DNA of 6,357 nt from an uncultured Ruminococcus sp. (GCA_945835085.1 CAMAIG010000095.1:1-6357); one strand, 5' to 3'; positions 1 to 5,457 are shown, counted from the stretch's first letter. Notes: generated by a model not told the origin, from the sequence alone. Numbers and translations are program-made.

Positions 1-373
1 CTTCCATTATTTCGCCGATATCTTCAAACCGCTTTTTGTTGCGGTACTCGATAATTGCGTCGGCAGTAGCGCTGCCGATTCCTTCAAGCCGCATAAGCTC
101 GTCCTTGCCGGCTTCATTGATATTCACCTTGCCCATGGGAGCCTCTGTATAAATAGTATCTTCGCTATTATCGGAAGTGTCTGCATCAGCCTGTCCGGAA
201 TCTTCGTCATCCTCAACCACCGCTATAACGGAAACGCTCTTCTCGGGCACCGCCCGTTTCTCTATTATAAGCCCCGCCGTGATAACAATAGTAAAGCTAA
301 CAGCACACATTATTATAATAGTAAGTACCTTTTTCTCATCATCGAAGGTTTCTTTGCTCTTTTTCATCGTCAT
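1..373 (-). CDS. ComEA-like helix-hairpin-helix DNA-binding protein, 3' end missing
   Basis: This is a membrane-anchored DNA-binding protein of the ComEA competence type, which in known relatives binds incoming DNA outside the membrane. 124 codons are visible before the left window edge. A short basic N-terminus leads to one membrane segment (about residues 16-37), then an acidic, probably disordered linker (about 54-77). A helix-hairpin-helix domain starts near residue 82, with VNINEAGKDELMRLEGIG (83-100) followed by ATADAIIEYR. The linker is short: the SLBB domain found in Bacillus ComEA between the membrane segment and the HhH is absent. The ATG at 373 is preferred because GAGGGG lies 6 nt upstream; the in-frame ATG at 367 is 12 nt away. 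It starts 13 bp after the recX stop, so it is probably co-transcribed with recA-recX. The ComEA-type HhH is clear. A role in DNA uptake is inference, since HhH proteins with a single anchor also occur without competence. Confidence 0.82.
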   Translation of the reverse strand, partial: MTMKKSKETFDDEKKVLTIIIMCAVSFTIVITAGLIIEKRAVPEKSVSVIAVVEDDEDSGQADADTSDNSEDTIYTEAPMGKVNINEAGKDELMRLEGIGSATADAIIEYRNKKRFEDIGEIME

Positions 374-386
374 AACAGCCCCTCGA

Positions 387-1022
387 TCAATCGTCAAAAT
401 CAAGATCATAGAGATCAAGAACGTCGTTTATCTCCCCATAGGAATAACCCATTCTTGCAAGGGCATTTTTAACCTTATTCACGCCCTTGCGGTCGGTAAG
501 ATAGCGCTCATATTTCTTTTCAACAAGCTCCTCAAGCCGAGCAAAGGGATCGTCCTCCTCGGCAAATTCCTCCATTACCTGAGCAATAAGCTCGTCGGGA
601 AGCCCCTTCATTCTCATTTCCTGTCTGACCCTGTATTTGCCCAGCTTTTTTCTTTCAAAGAGCTGCCTGCAAAGCTTTTCCGCAAATCTTCTGTCGTTGA
701 TAAGCCCCATCTCTGCCATACGGTCACAGACCTGCCTGCAAATATCCTCGCTGTAATTTTTCTCCAGCTTGTCATAAAGCATAACATAAGAATGCTCGCT
801 GCTTTCAAGGAGATAAAGGGCACGTTCACGGGCACGCCGCAGGTCATTTTTATAAATGAGCCTGTCAGCCTCCTCCTCCGTGATCTCCATGCCCCTTGAA
901 ACACCGCACTCCGCAATAATGTCACGGTGAATATATATCTTCATCTCCTGTGCAAGAGCACCTCCGGCAAGCTCAATGCACAGCATTGCCCCCTTAAAGG
1001 GCGTAATGTCCTTAACAATCAT
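387..1022 (-). CDS. recX: RecX family regulatory protein
   Basis: RecX binds RecA filaments and modulates, usually limits, RecA recombinase and coprotease activity in the cytoplasm. The 211-residue product has the RecX layout. An N-terminal region of about 55 residues, typical of Firmicute RecX, is followed by tandem three-helix repeats. The first repeat is around residues 60-105 ([20 protein letters not shown] and [19 protein letters not shown]), the second around 106-155 ([32 protein letters not shown]), and a third near the C-terminus ([25 protein letters not shown]). The start ATG overlaps the recA stop in an ATGA arrangement (4 bp shared), so translation is probably coupled. The only SD-like sequence, GAGGAG, lies about 17 nt upstream inside recA, which is too far to act alone. 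The adjacent recA makes the assignment firm. Confidence 0.93.
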   Translation of the reverse strand: MIVKDITPFKGAMLCIELAGGALAQEMKIYIHRDIIAECGVSRGMEITEEEADRLIYKNDLRRARERALYLLESSEHSYVMLYDKLEKNYSEDICRQVCDRMAEMGLINDRRFAEKLCRQLFERKKLGKYRVRQEMRMKGLPDELIAQVMEEFAEEDDPFARLEELVEKKYERYLTDRKGVNKVKNALARMGYSYGEINDVLDLYDLDFDD

Positions 1023-2239
1023 GTTTCAACGGGAGTAAACTCCTCGTAATCATCGTCAGCGTCTATGTCAACGTTGATCTCCGCCGCAGAAATGGGCTTT
1101 TCGGGTGCTTCATCTTCGCCTTCGTCATTGTTCGCAGACGCAGCCTTTGCCGCAGCAGAGGACTTGTCGGCATTTTTCTTGTTCTTCTTGGAAACGAGGA
1201 CAATATCCGCACTGTTTTCCTTGATCTTATCCTCGACCTCTTTAAGCACATCGGGATTAGCTTTCAGATAATCCTTAGCATTTTCTCTGCCCTGACCTAT
1301 CTTCTGACCATTGTATGAGAACCATGCACCGCTCTTGTTGATGATATCGAGATCCACAGCCAGGTCGCACACCTCGCCCACACGGTCAATGCCCTTGCCA
1401 AAGAGCAGGTCAAATTCGCACTCCTTGAATGGGGGAGAAACCTTGTTCTTAACGACCTTGCACTTAGTTTTGGCACCGATGACCTCAGCGCCGTTCTTGA
1501 TGACCTCGCCCTTTCTGACTTCAATTCTCACAGAGCTGTAGAATTTCAGAGCACGGCCGCCTGGAGTAGTTTCGGGATTGCCGTACATAACGCCGATCTT
1601 TTCTCTCACCTGGTTGATAAAAACCGCAACGCAGTTTGATTTGGAAATAACGGAGGTGAGCTTTCTCATAGCCTGGGACATGAGCCTTGCCAGCAGACCC
1701 ACATGAGTATCACCCATATCTCCCTCTATCTCAGCCTTTGTGACCATAGCCGCAACCGAGTCGAGAACGATGCAGTCGATAGCACCCGATCTTACAAGAG
1801 CCTCGGCAATTTCCAGAGCCTGTTCGCCGCTGTCGGGCTGGGAAACGAGCATATTGTCGATATCAACGCCCAGCGCCTGAGCATAAACAGGATCAAGAGC
1901 GTGCTCAACGTCAATAAAAGCGACCTCGCCCCCAAGCTTCTGAGTCTGAGCAACTATATTAAGAGCAACAGTAGTCTTACCGGAGCTTTCCGGTCCGTAT
2001 ATCTCAACGATACGTCCTCTGGGAACTCCGCCAATGCCGAGAGCCATATCAAGGGTCATAGAGCCTGTGGGGATAGCGTCCACATTATAATCGGGAGCCT
2101 TTCCGAGCTTCATGACCGCACCCTTTCCGTACTGTTTTTCTATATGAGCGATCGCAGCGTCCAGAGCCTTCTTTTTTTCCTCCGCAGTAGCAAGACGGAC
2201 AGGCGTCTGCTTGGATTCAGCTTTTTTCTTTTCAGCCAT
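1019..2239 (-). CDS. recA: Recombinase RecA with long acidic C-terminal tail
   Basis: RecA is the ATP-dependent strand-exchange protein of homologous recombination and the coprotease that triggers LexA cleavage. The 406-residue product has all core motifs: Walker A GPESSGKT (82-89), the catalytic glutamate in [10 protein letters not shown] (E112), Walker [10 protein letters not shown] (156-164, D160), and the L2 region from [10 protein letters not shown] (208-217) through [16 protein letters not shown]. The family is usually about 345-355 residues. The excess lies in an N-terminal extension of about 18 residues and mainly in a tail of about 50 residues after position 354. Residues 371-406 hold 15 Asp/Glu and a single Lys. 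AGGAGGT lies 7 nt before the ATG at 2239, so this start is well supported. recA is the first gene of a recA-recX-comEA-like operon. No Firmicute-type GAAC-N4-GTTC LexA site is visible upstream. Confidence 0.98.
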   Translation of the reverse strand: MAEKKKAESKQTPVRLATAEEKKKALDAAIAHIEKQYGKGAVMKLGKAPDYNVDAIPTGSMTLDMALGIGGVPRGRIVEIYGPESSGKTTVALNIVAQTQKLGGEVAFIDVEHALDPVYAQALGVDIDNMLVSQPDSGEQALEIAEALVRSGAIDCIVLDSVAAMVTKAEIEGDMGDTHVGLLARLMSQAMRKLTSVISKSNCVAVFINQVREKIGVMYGNPETTPGGRALKFYSSVRIEVRKGEVIKNGAEVIGAKTKCKVVKNKVSPPFKECEFDLLFGKGIDRVGEVCDLAVDLDIINKSGAWFSYNGQKIGQGRENAKDYLKANPDVLKEVEDKIKENSADIVLVSKKNKKNADKSSAAAKAASANNDEGEDEAPEKPISAAEINVDIDADDDYEEFTPVET

Positions 2240-2271
2240 TGTAGTTACCTCCTGTATGATAGTTCTTTTTA

Positions 2272-2301
2272 ATTATACCATATAAGACAAGCAAAAATCA
2301 A
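2272..2301 (-). promoter_or_regulatory. Promoter of the recA operon
   Basis: On the minus strand a perfect TATAAT (2272-2277) is preceded by TGG, giving an extended -10. TTGATT (2296-2301) lies 18 bp upstream as a fair -35. The -10 is about 33 bp before the recA start codon, with AGGAGGT in between. It fits a housekeeping sigma factor. It is predicted by eye; the transcription start is not determined. Confidence 0.75.
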
Positions 2302-2319
2302 TTGTTTTTTATTTTTGCT
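2290..2319. repeat. 9-bp AT-rich inverted repeat overlapping the recA -35 region
   Basis: AGCAAAAAT (2290-2298) and its exact reverse complement ATTTTTGCT (2311-2319) are separated by 12 bp and straddle the -35 hexamer of the recA promoter. The placement would suit an operator. It could also be a chance product of AT-rich DNA or a weak stem, and the run of T lies inside the loop rather than after the stem, unlike an intrinsic terminator. It does not resemble a LexA box. Seen directly; function unknown. Confidence 0.4.
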
Positions 2320-2377
2320 CCCAATATGATAATACAATATTACCTGTGTAAAAAAACGACCTGTAAATATATGCAGC
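2302..2377. other. Gap between recA promoter and transglutaminase-like gene
   Basis: This AT-rich spacer lies downstream of the transglutaminase-like gene. On the minus strand a run of seven T (2350-2356) follows a very weak CTG/CAG stem (2361-2376). It might slow transcription but is not a convincing terminator, so read-through into recA is possible. No small ORF with a ribosome binding site is seen here. Confidence 0.4.
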
Positions 2378-3250
2378 TCAGTAGGGGAAATAGCATCGGT
2401 GTTCGCTTCTGTCGATCCGATGCTCAATGCTCATTTCTCCGAAACCGAAAATAGCATAAAAGGGCTTTATGTCCTCGCCGCCTGAAATAACGCCCTTCTT
2501 AAATCCCTTGTCGGAGATCCATGTGCAGTCGGCATAATACCATTTCCCGTCAACTGCAACAGCGTTCCACCTGTGATTAGCGGGAGCCTCTGCAAGCTCA
2601 GCTCTTGAATATCCCTGGCTGGAGCTTCCCCCAATGAGATTAAGGGCAAATATCCCCTGACTGTGGCAAAGAGCGGAATACATATTTGAAAAGCCGCCGC
2701 AGGTAGTTCTGTATTCATTTTGGAGTATCGCCTCCAGGGAGGTCACACTCAGGTCCGAGCCTTCCGATTCCATTGCGTCGTAGTCGTAGATGAGATTTTT
2801 CCCGACCCACATAGCAATAGCCTTAGCCTTTTCGTAATCCGATCTCAGCCCCTTGCAGATATCCGCAGAAATAGCTTCTATCTCCTTCATTATTTCCAAA
2901 GCCCGCTCCCTGTCACGGCTTTCGGTGATATACTCAATGCTCATATCAAAATCCAGCATCGTATAATTTTTCGTCAGATACTCATTTATTTCAAGAACGC
3001 TGTCAATGGGTTCAAAGGTACCGTAAGGGGTAGAATACAGCTCTCTTAAGGGTCCCGTGACCTTTTCGGGAGCCTTGAAGCTTTTGCAGATATGAACTTG
3101 TTCTGTCCCGTCAAGCTTATCCTTGTCATAGCTGCTCTCCATATCGTTGACAAGCAATATTCCCATAGACAGCAAAAACGCAGCTATCAGAAGGAATAGG
3201 ATCAAAGTGATTGTAAGCCAATCGTTTCTGTTAATTTTCCCGGTTTTCAT
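2378..3250 (-). CDS. Membrane-anchored transglutaminase-like domain protein
   Basis: This 290-residue protein has a short cytoplasmic N-terminus, one membrane segment (about residues 11-34, very rich in Leu/Ile) and an extracellular part. The C-terminal half is a transglutaminase/cysteine-protease-like fold. A helix ending in AIAMWVGKNLIYDYDA is followed by a loop with TTCGGFSNMYSALC (nucleophile Cys184), then NHRWNAVAVDGKWYYADCTW carrying His226 and Asp241. The Cys-His-Asp order and spacing fit an intact triad. Related proteins act as peptidases, cross-linkers or peptidoglycan-associated hydrolases; the substrate here is unknown. I choose ATG 3250 because AGGAAGG lies 8 nt upstream. An in-frame ATG at 3307 would add 19 residues, but the start at 3250 gives a normal anchor topology. 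A TATATT box at 3312-3317 (minus) could be its -10, without a convincing -35. It lies upstream of recA in the same direction; a separate recA promoter argues against an obligate operon. Confidence 0.82.
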   Translation of the reverse strand: MKTGKINRNDWLTITLILFLLIAAFLLSMGILLVNDMESSYDKDKLDGTEQVHICKSFKAPEKVTGPLRELYSTPYGTFEPIDSVLEINEYLTKNYTMLDFDMSIEYITESRDRERALEIMKEIEAISADICKGLRSDYEKAKAIAMWVGKNLIYDYDAMESEGSDLSVTSLEAILQNEYRTTCGGFSNMYSALCHSQGIFALNLIGGSSSQGYSRAELAEAPANHRWNAVAVDGKWYYADCTWISDKGFKKGVISGGEDIKPFYAIFGFGEMSIEHRIDRSEHRCYFPY

Positions 3251-3287
3251 CAAAAAAGCCTTCCTGTTAAAAAAGAGAATGTCAGCA

Positions 3288-3304
3288 CCGAAAAATTTTT
3301 TCGG
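3288..3304. repeat. Perfect inverted repeat in the leader of the transglutaminase-like gene
   Basis: CCGAAAAATTTTTTCGG forms two 8-bp complementary arms around one central base. It lies about 38 bp upstream of the chosen start codon, between the possible -10 (3312-3317) and the SD. It could be an operator, or an RNA hairpin if transcription starts upstream. The A/T core is also expected to be bent DNA. Seen directly; role unknown. Confidence 0.5.
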
Positions 3305-3374
3305 CACACCTAATATATATCTTACTAAAAAAATATTATTCTGATATGAATACGCTGAAAAGAATAAACAAACA

Positions 3375-3559
3375 GCAGCGGGTCGCTGAGCCGACTCGTT
3401 GGGCAGATAGCGATGTTTCTTTTATTTTTCGGCTCGGTAACGTTAGTGTTGAGGAAAATTTTTGCGGAGGTTTGGCGTGTCGCCGAGCCAACCCGTTGGG
3501 TAAATAGCAAAATCTCTTTTCCTTTGCGGCTCGGTAACGATAGTATTGAGAAAAATATC
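3375..3559 (-). repeat. Left cluster of the ~98-bp repeat family (about 1.9 units, minus orientation)
   Basis: Read on the minus strand, this stretch holds an incomplete first unit (3559-3490), a complete 97-bp unit (3489-3393) and a terminal piece (from 3392) with GGCTCAGCGACCCGCTGC. Each unit carries GTTACCGAGCC, then an A-rich spacer, a CCCAACG(A/G)GT segment, and GGCTC(G/A)GCGAC. CCGAGCC and GGCTCGG are inverse complements. The terminal piece contains a small GC hairpin, CAGCG-ACC-CGCTG, followed by a T-rich stretch. These copies are inverted relative to the array at 4112-4543. The cluster begins directly after the terminator of the small secreted-protein gene and, together with that terminator, fills the gene-free interval 3308-3619. 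No coding sequence is credible here. Confidence 0.85.
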
Positions 3560-3562
3560 CGG

Positions 3563-3599
3563 CAAAAGAAAAACACCGCACGGTTTTTCCATGCGGTGT
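3563..3599 (-). terminator. Intrinsic terminator of the NPKTG small-protein gene
   Basis: On the minus strand, ACACCGCATGG (3599-3589) pairs with CCGTGCGGTGT (3583-3573) across an AAAAA loop. The stem is 11 bp with one T-G wobble. It is followed by TTTTTCTTTT, the classic form of a rho-independent terminator, starting about 20 bp after the stop codon at 3620. A smaller inverted repeat, TTTTAGC-ATA-GCTAAAA (3603-3619), lies between the stop codon and the terminator. Confidence 0.93.
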
Positions 3600-3619
3600 A
3601 TGTTTTAGCATAGCTAAAA

Positions 3620-3883
3620 TTACTTGGACTTCTTAGCAATAACAGCTGCAGCAGCAAGAGCTACAGGGATAACTGCCATAGCAACAGGGGAGTTGCCGGT
3701 CTTAGGGTTCTCAACAGGAGCAGGCTCGGGCTCAGGCTCGCCCTCGTCGATGATATCGGAAACCTCAGCGGGATCTTCATCAAGAGTATCGCCCTCACCG
3801 TCAAGGCCTTCAGCCATAGCGGAAACAGCCAGCATAGAAACAACCATTGCAGAAGCTGCAATAGCAGCAAGAATCTTCTTCAT
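3620..3883 (-). CDS. Small secreted acidic protein with NPKTG sortase-type tail
   Basis: This 87-residue protein appears to be exported and attached to the cell wall. Residues 1-24 form a signal peptide (MKK, hydrophobic core, AMA before a likely cut at 24/25). Residues 25-58 are a strongly acidic, Pro-rich segment with 15 Asp/Glu among 34 residues and an EPEPEPAP stretch. Then come NPKTG (59-63), a hydrophobic stretch (about 66-83) and the basic end KKSK, which is the layout of a sortase sorting signal. After both cuts only about 38 residues would remain on the wall, with no room for a recognisable domain. The start at 3883 is chosen because GGAGG lies 8 nt upstream; an upstream in-frame ATG at 3898 overlaps that same SD and would put MEEKI before the signal peptide. 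It has its own promoter and terminator, so it is a single-gene unit, and inverted repeat clusters flank it. Family not recognised; role unknown. Confidence 0.85.
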   Translation of the reverse strand: MKKILAAIAASAMVVSMLAVSAMAEGLDGEGDTLDEDPAEVSDIIDEGEPEPEPAPVENPKTGNSPVAMAVIPVALAAAAVIAKKSK

Positions 3884-3928
3884 AATTTTTTCCTCCATTT
3901 ACAAAAATATGGGTTTTTGCGTGATTTT

Positions 3929-3957
3929 ATTATAGCACAATTCAATAGGTACTACAA
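3929..3957 (-). promoter_or_regulatory. Promoter of the NPKTG small-protein gene
   Basis: On the minus strand a perfect TATAAT (3929-3934) is preceded by TGC, forming an extended -10. TTGTAG (3952-3957) lies 17 bp upstream as a weak -35. The -10 is about 45 bp before the ATG at 3883. The extended -10 probably compensates for the poor -35. A second TATAAT (minus) near 3964-3969 lacks a suitable -35. Confidence 0.72.
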
Positions 3958-4111
3958 TAATTATTATAACAAATTTTTTTGAATAATTACTCGACAACTT
4001 GCACATTTTAAACAAAATCAGCAATTTTGCCAAAATAATTATCACAATTCGGTTACATATGAAACGCCGCCCGTTCCCTTTATAATAGGTAAATATCCCG
4101 TCAGCGGCAAT
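3958..4111. other. AT-rich spacer between small-protein promoter and right repeat array
   Basis: No gene is visible here. The stretch is AT-rich up to about 4060, then becomes GC-richer. It contains a plus-strand TATAAT at 4081-4086, about 25 bp before the repeat array. That box could drive a transcript through the repeats, but no -35 sits at a normal distance (TTACAT at 4053 is 22 bp away). Together with the array it makes a gene-free interval of about 660 bp. Confidence 0.5.
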
Positions 4112-4543
4112 TTGGCTCAGCGTCACACCAAACAACCGCAAAAAATTTTTACTCAAACTAACGTTACCGAGCCACAAAACAAAAGAATTATTGCTATCTG
4201 CCCAACGAGGTGGCTCGGCGACACGCAAACCACAGCAAAAAATATTTCCTCAACACCAACGTTACCGAGCTGCAAAACAAAAGAATTATTGCTATCAACC
4301 CAACGAGTTGGCTCGGCGACACGCAAATCACCGCAAAAAATTTTTACTCAAACTAACGTTACCGAGCCACAAAACAAAAGAAACGTCGTTATCTACCCAA
4401 CGAGTTGGCTCGGCGACACGCAAATCACAGCAAAAAATATTTCCTCAACACTAACGTTACCGAGCCACAAAACAAAAGAAACATCGCTATCAATCCAACG
4501 AGGTGGCTCAGCGACCCGCTGCGAGTTGGCTCGGCGACACGCC
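4112..4543 (+). repeat. Right tandem array of ~98-bp repeats (four full units plus partial copies)
   Basis: Units begin at GGCTC in 4114, 4212, 4310 and 4407, giving steps of 98, 98 and 97 bp, with the next start at 4505 (98 bp). A 23-bp partial unit (4505-4527) and a 16-bp partial unit (4528-4543) follow. Within a unit the order is GGCTCGGCGACACGC, an A/T-rich part, AACGTTACCGAGCC, an A-rich spacer, CCCAACGAGTT, then the next GGCTCGG. CCGAGCC can pair with the GGCTCGG about 40 bp later, with a nested CCAAC-GA-GTTGG stem. Units 1 and 3 share CCGCAAAAAATTTTTACTC; units 2 and 4 share CAGCAAAAAATATTTCCTC. Single-base differences and no unique spacers exclude a CRISPR array. The array ends 1 bp from the stop codon of the neighbouring kinase-like gene. 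Reading frames open through it are by-products of the repeat. Confidence 0.93.
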
Positions 4544-4544
4544 G

Positions 4545-5156
4545 TTATTTTCTGGAATTGATGTATTTTACAATAAGCTCAGCCGCATCATCGGAGGAAA
4601 GGCGTTCACTGTTGATGCAAAGCTCGTAGCTGTCAGAAGCGCCCCATTTTGTTTCGGCGTGATAGTTGTGATAAGAAGCTCTCGCCTTGTCCATGCGGAT
4701 AGTTTTCTGGCGGGCTTCCTTAATGTCGGTGCCGTCAAACTCGGCAGTCCTCCTGGCACGGTATTCGGGGGAAGCGGTGATAAAAACGCTCACCACATCA
4801 TAATCGTCCTTCAGGATATAATCCGCACAGCGTCCCACAATAATGCAGGGACCCTTTGCAGCCGCAGCCCTGACCGCATTTATCTGAGCCTCATAAGCAA
4901 CAAGCTCAATAGGCTTACCCATGTAAAAACCGCCGTTCTGAGCATTCATAACAAGGGAATACAGCAGGCTGGCAGTAGGGGTCTGCTCAAAATTCTCCAT
5001 AAAGCTGTCGCAAAGACCGCTTTCCTTGGCAGCACTTGTAATGATCTCCTTATCATAGAAGGGAAGCCCCAGCTTCTCCGCAAGCTTCATGCCGATCTCT
5101 CTTCCGCCGCTTCCGCAGCGTCTTCCGATAGTGATTATCCTTGTTTTTTCAGCCAT
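4545..5156 (-). CDS. Cytidylate kinase-like family protein
   Basis: This 203-residue P-loop protein belongs to the cytidylate-kinase-like family, distinct from the main Cmk. Visible motifs are a phosphate-binding loop near the N-terminus, ITIGRRCGSGGREIG (8-22), where GSGG replaces the usual GKS/T, then LAEKLGLPFYDKEII. Next come CIIVGRCADYIL (104-115), the Arg-rich lid-like stretch RARRTAEF (133-140), IRMDKARASYHNYH (153-166) and WGASDSYELCINSERL (171-186). All are typical of this family. The cytoplasmic role is presumed to be nucleoside monophosphate or related phosphotransfer; the substrate is not established from sequence. GGAGG lies 9 nt before the ATG at 5156, with a dedicated promoter upstream. 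The stop codon is separated from the repeat array by 1 bp and no ordinary terminator follows, so the repeats probably form the 3' end of its transcript. Confidence 0.88.
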   Translation of the reverse strand: MAEKTRIITIGRRCGSGGREIGMKLAEKLGLPFYDKEIITSAAKESGLCDSFMENFEQTPTASLLYSLVMNAQNGGFYMGKPIELVAYEAQINAVRAAAAKGPCIIVGRCADYILKDDYDVVSVFITASPEYRARRTAEFDGTDIKEARQKTIRMDKARASYHNYHAETKWGASDSYELCINSERLSSDDAAELIVKYINSRK

Positions 5157-5203
5157 AATAAAGTTCCTCCTTGCTAAATGGGATCCCTTGCCTTATAAAT
5201 ATG

Positions 5204-5232
5204 ATTATACCACAAATCTCCCGGGAATGCAA
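5204..5232 (-). promoter_or_regulatory. Promoter of the cytidylate kinase-like gene
   Basis: On the minus strand TATAAT (5204-5209) is preceded by TGG (extended -10). TTGCAT (5227-5232) sits 17 bp upstream as a weak -35. The box is about 48 bp before the start codon at 5156. Confidence 0.72.
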
Positions 5233-5428
5233 GCAGAAACATCGCAAATAAATACAATAGGCGAATTCAGACACGAGTTATTATAAAATTATACCAAAAA
5301 AATAAATACTGCGGAAAAACAAAAATAATGATTAGAAAACAAGAAAATGGATTATTGAGCAAAATAACATAATGTTGTTTTCATAATGCAACAAAACGCT
5401 GAAATTATGCATTTATTACAAAATCCGA
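5233..5428. other. AT-rich divergent intergenic region
   Basis: This is the centre of the gene-free interval 5157-5492 between the two divergent genes. It is very AT-rich and contains short imperfect inverted stretches (for example TGTTG and CAACA around 5373-5393), none strong enough to call an operator. I see no small gene, RNA gene or riboswitch-like structure. The promoters at either end are listed separately. Confidence 0.5.
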
Positions 5429-5457
5429 TTGACAATTTAAGATTTTTGGTGCATAAT
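5429..5457 (+). promoter_or_regulatory. Promoter of the PAS/GGDEF-like gene
   Basis: A perfect -35 TTGACA (5429-5434), a 17-bp spacer and CATAAT (5452-5457, five of six consensus bases) form a strong housekeeping-type promoter about 35 bp before the start codon at 5493. AAAGGGGG (5477-5484) serves as the ribosome binding site. Confidence 0.82.

Noticed and set aside
177..899. 240-residue plus-strand reading frame
   Set aside because: It is the shadow of recX and the comEA-like gene, with no RBS, low-complexity N-terminus and no recognisable domain.
2253..2268. Firmicute LexA box near the recA start
   Set aside because: Only a half-site-like GAAC is present on the minus strand; the second GTTC half is missing.
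2361..2376. E. coli-type LexA box (CTG-N10-CAG) upstream of recA
   Set aside because: CTGTAAATATATGCAG fits the gamma-proteobacterial pattern, but Firmicute LexA uses a different motif. The site lies far upstream of the recA promoter next to the stop codon of the preceding gene, so it is probably chance.
3884..3898. Upstream ATG giving a 92-residue version of the NPKTG protein
   Set aside because: This ATG overlaps the GGAGG ribosome binding site used by the ATG at 3883 and would add charged residues before the signal peptide.
4112..4543. CRISPR array
   Set aside because: The whole 98-bp unit is conserved; there are no short identical repeats separated by unique spacers, and no cas gene is in the window.
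3375..4543. Composite transposon or insertion sequence
   Set aside because: No transposase, no target-site duplication that I can see, and the flanking clusters differ in unit number; only the inverted arrangement of repeats is supported.
4112..4561. 149-residue plus-strand reading frame (and related shorter ones) as a repeat protein gene
   Set aside because: It is built from the DNA repeat in shifting frames, has no ribosome binding site, and overlaps the well-supported kinase-like gene on the other strand.
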